The notes under the pieces: generated by a model
Databases searched by the model: none
Seen by the model: only the letters and a program-made list of their open reading frames with translations
What the model was told of the DNA's origin: nothing
Made by a program: the position numbers and the translations under genes
From: a virus
Length of the DNA stretch: 29,538 bases
Virus record (IMG/VR): IMGVR_UViG_3300040751_002651
Span: 1 to 29,538 of that record
Reading direction: 5' to 3' (one strand)
Part shown: positions 17,081 to 25,972 of the stretch, piece by piece
How positions within the stretch are numbered: position 1 is the stretch's first letter
Layout of the letters: each line of letters opens with the position of its first letter

Positions 17081-18007
17081 ATGGCAACGAATCACTATTT
17101 TAGCCAAAAGGTTAAATCAGAGCAGAATCTATACGAAGACATTATCATAGAATCTCTTAAGATCTATGGTCAAGACGTCTATTATCTTCCACGAGAACTC
17201 GTAGCCGAAGATAAGATTTTAGGCGAAGATATTCCATCACGTTTCCGTAATGCTTATAAAGTAGAAATGTACATCGAGAATACAGAAGGCTTTGATGGGG
17301 AAGGAGATCTTTTCACAAAGTTCGGCGTAGAAATTCGGGATCAAGCTACATTTGTATTAGCAAGAAGAAGATGGGCACAGACAGTCGGTAGATCAGATAA
17401 CACCATCAACACTGTTAGACCTCGTGAAGGCGATGTAATTTACTTACCACTATCAAACTCGATGTTCCAGATTATGGCGGTAGAACACGAACAGCCATTC
17501 TATCAGTTAAGTAATTTACCGACATATAAATTACGCTGTGAACTTTTCGAATACAGTGAAGAAGATTTCGATACAGGTGTGGAGATTATCGATGACGTCG
17601 AAAATCGTAACTCTTACACATATGTTGTTACTGTTGATAGTGCTAGCTTAGGATTCTATACAGGGGAAACCTTAACACAAACATTGGCAGACGGAACAGA
17701 AATTACCGGTGAATTGGTATCATTTAATCCTGATACACTTGTAATGGAAGTTATCCATGTCGGTGCAGATGATGGTAATTACCACTCATTTGTTTCAGGA
17801 AGATCTATTGTTTCTGATAGACCAAATGTTACAACTGATCCTATTACTCTGGTAGAAACAACAGAATATGCTGAAGCGATTGTTGTATCTGTTACCGAAG
17901 AAAACAATTTAAGTCAAAATGAAAAGAATGAATACTTTGAAACTACATCGTCAGATTTAGGATTCTTAGACTTTAGTGAAAGCAATCCGTTTGGAGATCC
18001 GCAATAA
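17081..18007 (+). CDS. 14: Neck protein gp14
   Basis: This is a 308-residue protein; the start MATNHYFSQKVKSEQNLYED and the LARRRWAQ...RPREGDVIYLPLS region are typical of gp14. T4 gp14 is about 256 residues. The extra length seems to lie at residues ~180-275, a beta-rich stretch (YVVTVDSASLGFYTG to DRPNVTTDP), which would decorate the neck; similar enlargement is known in marine T4-like phages. The AGGA site overlaps the end of gene 13. Its stop overlaps the gene 15 start by one base (TAATG), suggesting coupled translation. Confidence 0.92.
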   Translation: MATNHYFSQKVKSEQNLYEDIIIESLKIYGQDVYYLPRELVAEDKILGEDIPSRFRNAYKVEMYIENTEGFDGEGDLFTKFGVEIRDQATFVLARRRWAQTVGRSDNTINTVRPREGDVIYLPLSNSMFQIMAVEHEQPFYQLSNLPTYKLRCELFEYSEEDFDTGVEIIDDVENRNSYTYVVTVDSASLGFYTGETLTQTLADGTEITGELVSFNPDTLVMEVIHVGADDGNYHSFVSGRSIVSDRPNVTTDPITLVETTEYAEAIVVSVTEENNLSQNEKNEYFETTSSDLGFLDFSESNPFGDPQ

Positions 18008-18831
18008 TGTTACAGAATCATTTTTACCATGAAAGAATCCGCAAGAGTGTGGCGTTATTCGGTTCACTGTTTAATAATATCTACGTGATCCGTAAAGATA
18101 ATACCGATAAAGTAATTAATCAGTTGCGTGTACCATTATCATATGCACCGAGCACTAGCTTTCTTGACCGGATTCGTGAAAACACGGACTTAACAACTGA
18201 CACAAAGGTAGCAATTAAGCTACCTCGTATGTCATTTGAAATTACTTCGTATCAGTATGATTCACAGCGTCAGCTACAGAAAACTAACTCTCTTAATCGT
18301 GCTGCAGCAGATCCGAATAAAAGAAGTAAGATCTATACCTTTACACCTTACTTAATTTCTTTTCAGCTTAACATCTACGCTAAAACACAAGATGATGCGC
18401 TGCAAATTATCGAGCAGATTATACCATACTTTTCACCACAGTATACTTTAACGATTCGTCCATTTGCAGATTATAGCGATATTAAAGAGGACGTTCCGAT
18501 TACCTTAAATGGTATTAACTATTCGGATGCTTACGAAGGTGCTTTAGATCAAAGACGTATCATTCAGTATACATTAGACTTTACTATGCAAGCGAACTTC
18601 TATGGTCCGACGAGCGAACAGAGTATTATTCGTAAAGCAATTGTAGATTTCTATACAGGCAACGATATTGACTCAGATGGTGCATTTGCACTGTACAGTC
18701 CATCTTCCCGTATCACTGTAGAACCTAATCCGTTAAACGCAACAGCTGATAGCGACTACGGATTTACTACGAACATATATAGCATGGAAGATGGTGATAG
18801 TGATAAGGCAGGATGGCCGTATTATGAATGA
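18007..18831 (+). CDS. 15: Tail completion / sheath stabiliser gp15
   Basis: This is a 274-residue protein, close to T4 gp15 (272). The motifs LQNHFYHERIRKSVALFGSL, the VPLSYAPSTSFLDRI region, KLPRMSFEI and YTFTPYLISFQLNIYAKTQDD are typical of the family. Gp15 caps the finished tail as a hexamer and links the sheath to the neck. ATG 18007 overlaps the stop of gene 14; GGAG about 10 bases upstream can serve as ribosome binding site. Gene 16 begins 8 bases before its end. Confidence 0.93.
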   Translation: MLQNHFYHERIRKSVALFGSLFNNIYVIRKDNTDKVINQLRVPLSYAPSTSFLDRIRENTDLTTDTKVAIKLPRMSFEITSYQYDSQRQLQKTNSLNRAAADPNKRSKIYTFTPYLISFQLNIYAKTQDDALQIIEQIIPYFSPQYTLTIRPFADYSDIKEDVPITLNGINYSDAYEGALDQRRIIQYTLDFTMQANFYGPTSEQSIIRKAIVDFYTGNDIDSDGAFALYSPSSRITVEPNPLNATADSDYGFTTNIYSMEDGDSDKAGWPYYE

Positions 18832-19189
18832 TTCAGACAATTTTAAAAACGACTATGATTATTCAAGAGAAGTTCTTTACGATCTAATCGAAAAGGGTCG
18901 TGGAGCTTTAGAAGATATGATCGAGGTCGCGCGCTCGAGCGAGCACCCGCGTGCGTTCGAAGTACTATCTGGACTGATTAAAAATACAGCAGATGTAAAC
19001 GATAAGCTTCTTGATCTGAATAAGAAGCACAAAGATATTAATACAAAAGAAAAACCCCAGCAGGTTGCGGGTCAGACTACGAACAATCTGTTTGTAGGAT
19101 CAACTACTGACTTACAGCGTATGCTACAGAACCAAATGAAACCTGATAATGTGGTGGATATCACCCCGAGATTGAATGATAAAGAATGA
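18824..19189 (+). CDS. 16: Small terminase subunit gp16
   Basis: The start is set at ATG 18824 (121 residues: MNDSDNFKNDYDYSREVLYD...). A longer reading from 18791 would overlap gene 15 by 41 bases and add the unlikely segment MVIVIRQDGRI. The chosen start overlaps the gene 15 stop by 8 bases and has AGGA at 18810-18813. The helical SREVLYDLIEKGRGALEDM and RAFEVLSGLIKNTADVNDKLLDL segments match the helix-turn and coiled oligomerisation region of T4 gp16, which recognises viral DNA and stimulates the gp17 ATPase. It is shorter than T4 gp16 (164). Its 3' end overlaps gene 17 by 14 bases. Confidence 0.88.
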   Translation: MNDSDNFKNDYDYSREVLYDLIEKGRGALEDMIEVARSSEHPRAFEVLSGLIKNTADVNDKLLDLNKKHKDINTKEKPQQVAGQTTNNLFVGSTTDLQRMLQNQMKPDNVVDITPRLNDKE

Positions 19190-20789
19190 AAAAGAAGGCT
19201 ACCTCGGTAATCCAAACGTAAAACGTGACGGTGTAATCCAAGGTTGGTCAGAAGAAACAATCCAAGAATATATGAAGTGCATGCAAGATCCTGCGTATTT
19301 TGCAGTCACTTATTGTAAGATTATCTCGCTTGATAAAGGTCTAGTAAACTTTAAGTTATATCCTTATCAAGAAAAGATGTTCCAGCACTTCAACGATAAT
19401 CGATTCACTATCGTTCTTGCATGTCGTCAATCTGGTAAGTCTATCTCGTCCGTGGCATATCTGCTTTGGTTTGCTATATTCCATTCTGAAAAGAATATTG
19501 CAGTACTAGCAAACAAAGGTGCCACTGCTCGAGAAATGCTAGCACGTATTACTTTAATGTTAGAAAACTTACCATTCTTTTTACAACCTGGTACAAAGGC
19601 ACTGAATAAAGGTTCGATAGAGTTTAGTAATAACTCTAAGATTTTTGCTGCTGCTACATCCGGTAGTTCTATTCGTGGTCAATCGGTTAACTTACTATAT
19701 CTCGACGAATTTGCGTTTGTTGAAAATGCTACAGAGTTCTATACATCAACATACCCGGTTGTTTCATCTGGTAAAGATACAAAGGTAATTATTACATCAA
19801 CGGCAAATGGTATTGGTAACCAGTTCTATAGTATTTGGCAAGGTGCTATTCAAGGCACAAACGCCTACAAACCATTCCGGGTGGATTGGTGGGATGTTCC
19901 AGGACGTGACGAAGAATGGAAGCGTGAGACAATTAACAACACGTCACAGCTTCAGTTTGACCAGGAATTTGGTAACACATTCTTTGGTACTGGTGATACT
20001 CTAATCGGTGCAGAAGCTCTTATGAAAATGAAAGCAATTGATCCGGTTCGAATCTTAGAAGGCGGCGACTTACTCGTCTATGAAGAAGCAGCCGAAGGTC
20101 ATGATTATATTATGACTGTAGATGTAAGTAAGGGAAGAGGACAGGATTACTCTACATTTAATGTGATCGATGTAACGTGTAGACCTTTTAAACAGGTGGC
20201 TGTTTATCGATGTAACTCTATATCTCCAATACTCTTCCCTGATATTATTTATAAGTATGCAACTTCTTATAATCAAGCATATGTAATTATTGAGTCAAAT
20301 GATCAAGGTGTTTTGGTTACTCGTGGCTTATATCACGAATTAGAATATGAAAATATGCACGTATCATCTGCATTAAAATCGGATGGTATTGGTATTGAAA
20401 TGACCCGTAAAGTAAAACGTTTAGGTTGTTCTGGTATTAAAGATATTATTGAAAATGATAAACTTATTATTAATGACACAAATACTATTTTAGAATGTTC
20501 TACGTTTATTGCAAAAGGTCAATCATATGAAGCAAGCGATGGCAATCATGACGACCTAATGATGAATCTCGTTATGTTTGGGTATTTTGCAACTACAGAA
20601 ATGTTTGGTGATATGACGAACATTAACTTAAAAGAAATGATGTTTAAAGATAGAATGCAACAAATTGAAAATGATTTAGTGCCATTTGGCTTTATTGACG
20701 ACGGATCTGCCGCTATTGATGACTGGGAACAGAAAGAAAAAGACAAAGAAAACCCATGGGCAGTGGAATACGGTACTGTACACTTCTAA
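19176..20789 (+). CDS. 17: Large terminase subunit gp17 (packaging ATPase/nuclease)
   Basis: This is a 537-residue protein, shorter than T4 gp17 (610), mostly at the ends. The N-terminal ATPase has Walker A ACRQSGKS at 82-89, Walker B LLYLDEF at 173-179 with catalytic Glu178, and the coupling motif TSTANG at 207-212. The C-terminal RNase H-fold nuclease shows Asp316 in TVDVSKG, Glu373 in IIESNDQG and the Asp pair 459-460 in DGNHDD, so both activities look intact. It pumps DNA into the prohead through gp20 and cuts the concatemer. ATG 19176 lies inside gene 16 (14-base overlap). The stop is followed by a non-coding gap with a late promoter for gene 18. Confidence 0.97.
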   Translation: MIKNEKEGYLGNPNVKRDGVIQGWSEETIQEYMKCMQDPAYFAVTYCKIISLDKGLVNFKLYPYQEKMFQHFNDNRFTIVLACRQSGKSISSVAYLLWFAIFHSEKNIAVLANKGATAREMLARITLMLENLPFFLQPGTKALNKGSIEFSNNSKIFAAATSGSSIRGQSVNLLYLDEFAFVENATEFYTSTYPVVSSGKDTKVIITSTANGIGNQFYSIWQGAIQGTNAYKPFRVDWWDVPGRDEEWKRETINNTSQLQFDQEFGNTFFGTGDTLIGAEALMKMKAIDPVRILEGGDLLVYEEAAEGHDYIMTVDVSKGRGQDYSTFNVIDVTCRPFKQVAVYRCNSISPILFPDIIYKYATSYNQAYVIIESNDQGVLVTRGLYHELEYENMHVSSALKSDGIGIEMTRKVKRLGCSGIKDIIENDKLIINDTNTILECSTFIAKGQSYEASDGNHDDLMMNLVMFGYFATTEMFGDMTNINLKEMMFKDRMQQIENDLVPFGFIDDGSAAIDDWEQKEKDKENPWAVEYGTVHF

Positions 20790-20801
20790 AACTAAATTTC
20801 T

Positions 20802-20809
20802 TATAAATA
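20802..20809 (+). promoter_or_regulatory. T4-type late promoter (TATAAATA) for gene 18
   Basis: An exact TATAAATA lies in the 81-base gap between genes 17 and 18, 61 bases before ATG 20871. The leader is AT-rich and ends in AAAGGGAAAGAG as ribosome binding site. In T4, gene 18 also has a late promoter in this place. Confidence 0.78.
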
Positions 20810-20870
20810 GAAGTAATTGATAGAAACCGTATTATGAAAAACATATAATTTAACTCAAAGGGAAAGAGTC

Positions 20871-22562
20871 ATGGCAGTATCAGAATCTCCAGCGATTACC
20901 ATCAAAGAGATTGACCTTTCTGGGTATGTTCCGAACGTAGGTTCAACATGGGGCGCTTTTGTCGGAGACTTTGGCTGGGGTCCAGTCGAAACCGCAGAAG
21001 TAGTATCCGATGAATCCCAGCTGGTCGCTAAATTTGGTAGTCCAACTAAAGCAAACGCAGAAGATTTTTACACAGCTGCATACTTCTTAAAGTATGCCAG
21101 CACAATGTATGTAACCCGTATGGTTACAGACGTAGCAAAAAATGCACATAATGGCGGTAGCACAGCGCCGCTAGTTAAAAACTTAGATCATTTCGAAGAG
21201 CAACTTTCAGCTCTTACAACAGATGGTGCAGGCATCATTGCAAAATGGCCAGGTATTTTAGGTAACTCTTTAAAGGTCGGAATCGTCGGTGCCGCGCAAT
21301 ATACCGGTTGGGATTACGAAGATGAATTTATTGGTGCACCAGGTACTTCAGCTTGGGCAACAGCAAGCGGTGTTGATAACGACGAAGTTCACGTAGTAGT
21401 TGTTGACGCTGTTGGTGTAATTACCGGTACTAAAGGCGCAGTATTAGAAACATTCCCATTCGTTTCTTTGGCACAAAATGCTAAAGCAGCTGGTGGTGGT
21501 TCTAATTATATCTTAGACGTAATTAATAAAGGATCTAATTACGTTTGGATTACTGAAGCAGGTCTTCCTGCTGGTGGTGCTAAGATTGGTGAAGTTGCTG
21601 TAAGCGGTGACGATCTGGCAACAACAGCAGAAGTTGATGCGAGCCTTACTGGCGGTGTTGATTCTGCCGATCTGACAACATCAGAATTCCAAACAGGGTA
21701 TAACATTTACGGCGACGGTGAAAACATTCAGGTAGACTTCCTGATTGCACCAGGTATGGCAACAAGTGCCAATCAGTACGGCATTATTAATTCGCTGATT
21801 GCTATTGCAGAAAGCCGTAAAGACTGTGTGGTAGTTGCTTCGCCAGCTCGCGGAGATGTTATTAATAACACTACACCAAATGCAGATGTAATCACTACAT
21901 TCGGTAGCACTACCTATACATCGTATGCATTCCTGGACAACAACTATCTGAAAGTTTATGATAGATACAACGACCAGTATATCTGGATCCCAGCATCTTC
22001 ATCAACTGCAGGTCTGATGGCAGCATCTGATAACGCAACTGCTCCTTGGTATTCACCAGCAGGTCAGCGTAGAGGTGTTTATCTGGGTGTAGCTAAACTT
22101 GCTTACACACCAAATAAAACTGAAAGAGATCTTCTGTATAGAAACTCGATCAACCCAGTTGCTAACATTCCTGGTCAGGGTATTCTTCTTTACGGTGATA
22201 AGACACACATGGCACGTCCAAGTGCATTCGATCGCATTAACGTCCGTCGTCTGTTTATCGTAATGGAAAGAGCAATCTCGATCGCAGCTCGTAACGTTCT
22301 GTTCGAATTCAACGATGAATTCACCAGAGCAGAGTTTGTGAACGTGGTTGAGCCATATCTAAGAGATATTCAGGGTAGACGTGGCATCACCGACTTCCGT
22401 GTTATTGCAGACGAAACCAATAACACACCAACAGTCATTGACAGAAACGAATTCATCTGTTCGATCTTCATCAAGCCTGCACGCTCAATTAACTTCGTCA
22501 CACTGAACTTTGTGGCTGTTAGAACGGGCGTCGTGTTTGAAGAAGTTATCGGTGCAGTATAA
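20871..22562 (+). CDS. 18: Tail sheath protein gp18
   Basis: This is a 563-residue protein. The N-terminus (SESPAITIKEIDLSGYVPNV and GAFVGDFGWGPVE) and the C-terminal core (VERAISIAARNVLFEFN-like segment, DFRVIADETNNTP, FICSIFIKPARSINFVTLNF) are the conserved parts of T4-type sheaths. It is about 100 residues shorter than T4 gp18 (659); the difference falls in the middle protrusion domains (roughly residues 90-380), consistent with a simpler surface. It polymerises around the gp19 tube and contracts on infection. A strong ribosome binding site (AAAGGGAAAGAG) and a dedicated late promoter fit high expression. Gene 19 follows after 22 bases. Confidence 0.95.
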   Translation: MAVSESPAITIKEIDLSGYVPNVGSTWGAFVGDFGWGPVETAEVVSDESQLVAKFGSPTKANAEDFYTAAYFLKYASTMYVTRMVTDVAKNAHNGGSTAPLVKNLDHFEEQLSALTTDGAGIIAKWPGILGNSLKVGIVGAAQYTGWDYEDEFIGAPGTSAWATASGVDNDEVHVVVVDAVGVITGTKGAVLETFPFVSLAQNAKAAGGGSNYILDVINKGSNYVWITEAGLPAGGAKIGEVAVSGDDLATTAEVDASLTGGVDSADLTTSEFQTGYNIYGDGENIQVDFLIAPGMATSANQYGIINSLIAIAESRKDCVVVASPARGDVINNTTPNADVITTFGSTTYTSYAFLDNNYLKVYDRYNDQYIWIPASSSTAGLMAASDNATAPWYSPAGQRRGVYLGVAKLAYTPNKTERDLLYRNSINPVANIPGQGILLYGDKTHMARPSAFDRINVRRLFIVMERAISIAARNVLFEFNDEFTRAEFVNVVEPYLRDIQGRRGITDFRVIADETNNTPTVIDRNEFICSIFIKPARSINFVTLNFVAVRTGVVFEEVIGAV

Positions 22563-22584
22563 GAGAAAGCGCAGGAGATAAAAA

Positions 22585-23109
22585 ATGGTTCTCGCAGTAG
22601 ACGATTTTAAAGCCAAATTAAGAGGCGGTGGCGCTAGACCGAATCTGTTCAAAGCCACGATTAACTTCCCTTCCTATGCAGGCGGTGACGTAGAAACTAC
22701 GTCATTCCTCTGCGAAGCTGCACAGCTTCCTGGATCGGTAATGACACCAATTGTCGTTCCTTTCCGTGGTAGAGAATTAAAAATTGCTGGTGATCGTACA
22801 TTCGATACCTGGAGCCCAACAATCATCAACGATACGGATTTTGCTATCCGTAACGCTATGGAACGTTGGATGAATGGCATCAATGCACATACAGAAAACA
22901 CCGGTTTAACAGCACCAGTCGATTATCAAGTTGATCTGTTAGTAGAGCAGCTTGATAGAGATGAATCAGTTCTGAAGTCATACACATTCCGTGGTTGCTT
23001 CCCAACAAACATCTCACCAATCGATCTGAACTACGGAACAAACAATGACATCGAAAGATTCACTGTTGAATTCCAGGTTCAGTATTGGGAATCAAATACC
23101 ACTTCTTAA
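22585..23109 (+). CDS. 19: Tail tube protein gp19
   Basis: This is a 174-residue protein (T4 gp19 is 163). The typical features are LRGGGARPNLFKATINFPSY at the N-terminus, the FLCEAAQLPG segment, PFRGRELKIAGDRTFDTW, and RGCFPTNISPIDLNYGTNND near the C-terminus. It forms the stacked hexameric tube inside the gp18 sheath. AGGAGAT 8 bases before ATG 22585 is a strong ribosome binding site. It is downstream of 18 in the same transcript. A 64-base gap with a hairpin separates it from the portal gene. Confidence 0.95.
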   Translation: MVLAVDDFKAKLRGGGARPNLFKATINFPSYAGGDVETTSFLCEAAQLPGSVMTPIVVPFRGRELKIAGDRTFDTWSPTIINDTDFAIRNAMERWMNGINAHTENTGLTAPVDYQVDLLVEQLDRDESVLKSYTFRGCFPTNISPIDLNYGTNNDIERFTVEFQVQYWESNTTS

Positions 23110-23131
23110 TAAGTGGATATATAAGATCAGG

Positions 23132-23149
23132 CTGGGCGGAAACGCCCAG
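23132..23149 (+). other. GAAA-tetraloop hairpin between genes 19 and 20
   Basis: A perfect 7-bp stem CTGGGCG / CGCCCAG closes a GAAA (GNRA) tetraloop. No T-tract follows (TCCCCTCAAAC), so it is not a standard intrinsic terminator. It lies 24 bases before ATG of gene 20 and leaves the AGGATGA ribosome binding site free. It may be an RNA stability or processing element, or a partial attenuator, between the highly expressed tube gene and the portal gene. Confidence 0.6.
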
Positions 23150-23173
23150 TCCCCTCAAACGATAGGATGAGAA

Positions 23174-24748
23174 ATGGCCGATAACAGTATTAAGCTTTTC
23201 GGGTTCGAAATTAAAAGAACCAAAGCTCAAGAAAACGAAGATAAGAATTTAAGATCCATCGTCCCAAGAGTGGACGAGGATGGTGCTGGTTATGTAACCG
23301 CATCAGGATCGCACTTCGGTCAATATATCGATATTCACGGCGATCAGTCGAAAGATAACTCTGCTCTTATTCAAAAGTATCGTGGCGTTGCAATGCATCC
23401 AGAAGTTGATGCTGCCATTGAAGACATTGTAAATGAAGCAGTTTCAGGCGGTGACGAGATTTCTGTTAAGCTTGACCTGGATAATGTAGAATTATCTAAG
23501 TCAATCAAAACAAAAATGCAAGACGAATTTAACGACATTCTTTATATGCTAAAGTTTGGTGATCTTGGTCATGACATTTTTAGATCATGGTATATTGACG
23601 GTAGAAGAGTTTATCACCTTGTAGTTGACGAAAAAAATCCGAAAAAAGGCATCCTAGATATTCGTCCAGTCGATGCTGCTAAGATTCGTAAAGTAAAAGA
23701 AGTTATTCGTAAAAAAGATCCAGTAACTGGAGCAACAATCGTCGAAGGACAAAACGAATACTACATTTATCAAGAAAAACCAGGTCAGCAAAACAGTGGC
23801 ATTAAGCTTACTAAAGATTCTGTAATTTATGCAACTTCCGGTTTATTAGATGCATCACAGAAGCATATTGTTTCTTATCTTCATAAAGCATTAAAGCCGA
23901 TTAACCAGCTTCGCATGATGGAGGATTCACTTGTCATTTACAGACTTGCACGTGCTCCTGAAAGAAGAATTTTCTATATTGATGTTGGTAACTTACCTAA
24001 GGGTAAAGCTGAAGAGTACATGAAAGGTATTATGACTCGCTATCGTAACAAACTTGTTTACGATGCGGGCACTGGTGAGATCAAAGACGATCGTAAGCAT
24101 ATGTCAATGCTGGAAGATTTCTGGCTGCCAAGACGTGAAGGTGGTCGAGGCACAGAGATTAGTACACTACCTGGCGGTGAAAACTTAGGTCAGATTGACG
24201 ATATTCTCTACTTCCAAAAAAGACTATATAGAGCGTTAAACGTTCCAGTAAATCGTCTTGAGCAGGAGTCACAGTTTAGCTTAGGTCGTTCATCGGAAAT
24301 TACCCGTGACGAACTTAAGTTCCAAAAGTTTATCGATCGTCTGCGTCGTCGCTTCTCTATGATGTTTAGAGAGATGCTTAAGCGTCAGTTAATTTTAAAG
24401 AATATTATTACCGAAGAAGATTGGGAAGAAATTTCCAATGACTTAAACTTCGAATTTACCCGTGATAACCATTTCACAGAACTGAAAGAAGCAGAACTCT
24501 TAAGAGAAAAACTGCAATCGCTTGATCAGGTTCAGAACTACGTTGGTGAATATTTCTCCAAAGAGTGGGTTATGAAAAACGTTTTACGTTTCGATGACGA
24601 TATGATTAAGCAAATGACGAAGCAAGTTGAAGCCGAAGAGCCAGCACAAGAAGAAATTGATGCAGCTGATCAGGCGCAGCAACAAGCACAACAGCAAGAT
24701 AACGAGCCTAAAAACTCACATACTATTAACTTGAAAGTAGCCAAATAA
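23174..24748 (+). CDS. 20: Portal vertex protein gp20
   Basis: This is a 524-residue protein, the same length as T4 gp20. Diagnostic segments are LIQKYRGVAMHPEVDAAIED near residue 65, EDSLVIYRLARAPERRIFYI in the middle, MLEDFWLPRREGGRGTEIST, and LGRSSEITRDELKFQKFIDR. It forms the dodecameric portal, initiates prohead assembly and is the docking site for gp17. The C-terminus is Gln/Glu-rich (QAQQQAQQQDNEP). ATG 23174 has AGGATGA 4 bases upstream. It is followed after 9 bases by gene 67. Confidence 0.97.
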   Translation: MADNSIKLFGFEIKRTKAQENEDKNLRSIVPRVDEDGAGYVTASGSHFGQYIDIHGDQSKDNSALIQKYRGVAMHPEVDAAIEDIVNEAVSGGDEISVKLDLDNVELSKSIKTKMQDEFNDILYMLKFGDLGHDIFRSWYIDGRRVYHLVVDEKNPKKGILDIRPVDAAKIRKVKEVIRKKDPVTGATIVEGQNEYYIYQEKPGQQNSGIKLTKDSVIYATSGLLDASQKHIVSYLHKALKPINQLRMMEDSLVIYRLARAPERRIFYIDVGNLPKGKAEEYMKGIMTRYRNKLVYDAGTGEIKDDRKHMSMLEDFWLPRREGGRGTEISTLPGGENLGQIDDILYFQKRLYRALNVPVNRLEQESQFSLGRSSEITRDELKFQKFIDRLRRRFSMMFREMLKRQLILKNIITEEDWEEISNDLNFEFTRDNHFTELKEAELLREKLQSLDQVQNYVGEYFSKEWVMKNVLRFDDDMIKQMTKQVEAEEPAQEEIDAADQAQQQAQQQDNEPKNSHTINLKVAK

Positions 24749-24757
24749 GGGGTTATT

Positions 24758-25033
24758 ATGACTGAAGAAGTGAATCCAATTTCAAATATGATTGACTATA
24801 TTACTCAATCGGAGTTTCAAAAAGCAAATGACGTTTTTAACGATCTTCTTGGCCAGAGGGTTAATGATTCGCTGGAGCAAGAAAAAGTCGCAGTAGCGCA
24901 ATCCATGTACTCTTCGGAAGAAGAAGAATATGACGACGAAGAAACCTTTGACGAAGATAATGAAGATATGGAAGTTTCTGATGAAGAATTAGAAACGGCT
25001 ATGGCAGACCTCGAAGACGAAGATTTCGAATAA
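24758..25033 (+). CDS. 67: Prohead core protein gp67-like, very acidic
   Basis: This is a 91-residue protein at the T4 position of gene 67 (between 20 and 68/21). The N-terminal half resembles T4 gp67 by eye: VFNDLLGQRVNDSLEQEKVA is a helix with the pattern aromatic-x-x-hydrophobic followed by EK-AxA. The C-terminal half is almost all Glu/Asp (SSEEEEYDDEETFDEDNEDM), also as in T4 gp67. In T4 this core component is degraded by gp21 to internal peptides. AAGGGG serves as ribosome binding site. A late promoter follows its stop. Confidence 0.85.
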   Translation: MTEEVNPISNMIDYITQSEFQKANDVFNDLLGQRVNDSLEQEKVAVAQSMYSSEEEEYDDEETFDEDNEDMEVSDEELETAMADLEDEDFE

Positions 25034-25051
25034 TTTAAAAAAGTTAATTTA

Positions 25052-25059
25052 TATAAATA
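25052..25059 (+). promoter_or_regulatory. T4-type late promoter (TATAAATA) for 68-21-22-23 unit
   Basis: An exact TATAAATA within the 55-base gap after gene 67, ending 29 bases before ATG 25089. It would raise expression of the protease, scaffold and capsid genes independently of the portal gene. Confidence 0.75.
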
Positions 25060-25088
25060 AACTCGAATATCAATCATAAGTGTACTGC

Positions 25089-25307
25089 ATGAAATCTTTT
25101 GTACAAATACGAGAAGCACGTAAAAAAGGTATGCCACCTGGTGAGCATGTCTATGATTCAAAAGTATCTGGTTATAATGTAATGGTACATAAAGAAAAGA
25201 ATAAGTTTGTAGCTTATATAGATATGGAGAAATTGGATACGTACAATTCTCTGAATGATGCTAAAAAAGCTGCAGAACAATTTATAAAAATGGCCGGAGG
25301 CAAATAA
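25089..25307 (+). CDS. 68: Prohead core protein gp68-like
   Basis: A 72-residue protein is read from ATG 25089; an in-frame GTG at 25080 would add only three residues (with no better ribosome binding site for either). The sequence MKSFVQIREARKKGMPPGEH, then VMVHKEKNKFVAYIDMEKLD, then NDAKKAAEQFIKMAG is basic and helical at both ends, with a small beta core. It sits between genes 67 and 21, where T4 carries gene 68, so it is assigned as the gp68 prohead core counterpart mainly from position. T4 gp68 is longer (about 141). The end overlaps gene 21 by one base, and GGAGG at 25294-25298 inside it serves gene 21. Confidence 0.7.
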   Translation: MKSFVQIREARKKGMPPGEHVYDSKVSGYNVMVHKEKNKFVAYIDMEKLDTYNSLNDAKKAAEQFIKMAGGK

Positions 25308-25963
25308 TGAAGCTGATCACAGAATATACCGAAAGCGATGTACAATGCATCGTGGAGAAAAAAGAAGACGGAGAAAAGAACTTCGTTATCGAAGGTATTT
25401 TTGCTCAGGCCGAAGGTAAGAATAGAAACGGACGTATCTACCCAAAATCCGTTATGGAAGGAGCGGTAGATAAGTACGTTACTGACCAAGTTAAAACAGG
25501 TCGTGCTGTAGGGGAATTAAACCACCCTGATGGTCCAACTGTTAACTTGGATAAAGTATCCCATCTCATTACAGATCTTCGTATGGAAGGTAATAATGTG
25601 ATGGGTAAAGCACGCATATTGAATACTCCTATGGGTAAAATTGTAAAGGGTTTACTAGAAGGTGGTGTTCAACTGGGTGTTTCAACTCGTGGTATGGGAA
25701 GTCTTGAACAGAGAAACGGCGTTATGTATGTCAAGGATGACTTTATGTTAAACACCGTAGATATCGTCCAGGACCCATCGGCACCTCAAGCATTCGTAAA
25801 TGGGATTATGGAAGGTGTAGAATGGGTATGGAATAATGGCGTTATCGAAGCTCAAGAAATTGAAAGAATAGAGACAGAAATTAAAAAGACTCCGAGAGCG
25901 GACCTCTATGAGGCACAAGTTCGTGAGTTCAAGAATTTCCTCTCGTTACTGAAAAACAAATAG
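25307..25963 (+). CDS. 21: Prohead core protease gp21
   Basis: This is a 218-residue serine protease of the T4 gp21 (peptidase S77) family, close to the T4 length (212). The conserved features are the GKNRNGRIYPKSVM start of the protease fold, His73 in GELNHPDGPTVNLDKVSH as catalytic His, Ser126 in LGVSTRGMG as nucleophile, and DIVQDPSAPQAFV. It cleaves gp22, gp67, gp68 and gp23 after Glu in (L/I)-x-E sites during prohead maturation, then destroys itself. ATG 25307 overlaps the previous stop (TAATG) and has GGAGG 8 bases upstream. Confidence 0.96.
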   Translation: MKLITEYTESDVQCIVEKKEDGEKNFVIEGIFAQAEGKNRNGRIYPKSVMEGAVDKYVTDQVKTGRAVGELNHPDGPTVNLDKVSHLITDLRMEGNNVMGKARILNTPMGKIVKGLLEGGVQLGVSTRGMGSLEQRNGVMYVKDDFMLNTVDIVQDPSAPQAFVNGIMEGVEWVWNNGVIEAQEIERIETEIKKTPRADLYEAQVREFKNFLSLLKNK

Positions 25964-25972
25964 GAGAGTCAC

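Noticed and set aside
18791-19189. Longer gp16 from ATG 18791
   Set aside because: It would overlap gene 15 by 41 bases and add residues unlike gp16; ATG 18824 has a better context.
23121-23130. TATATAAGAT as a sixth late promoter before gene 20
   Set aside because: It departs from the TATAAATA octamer found exactly at the other five sites.
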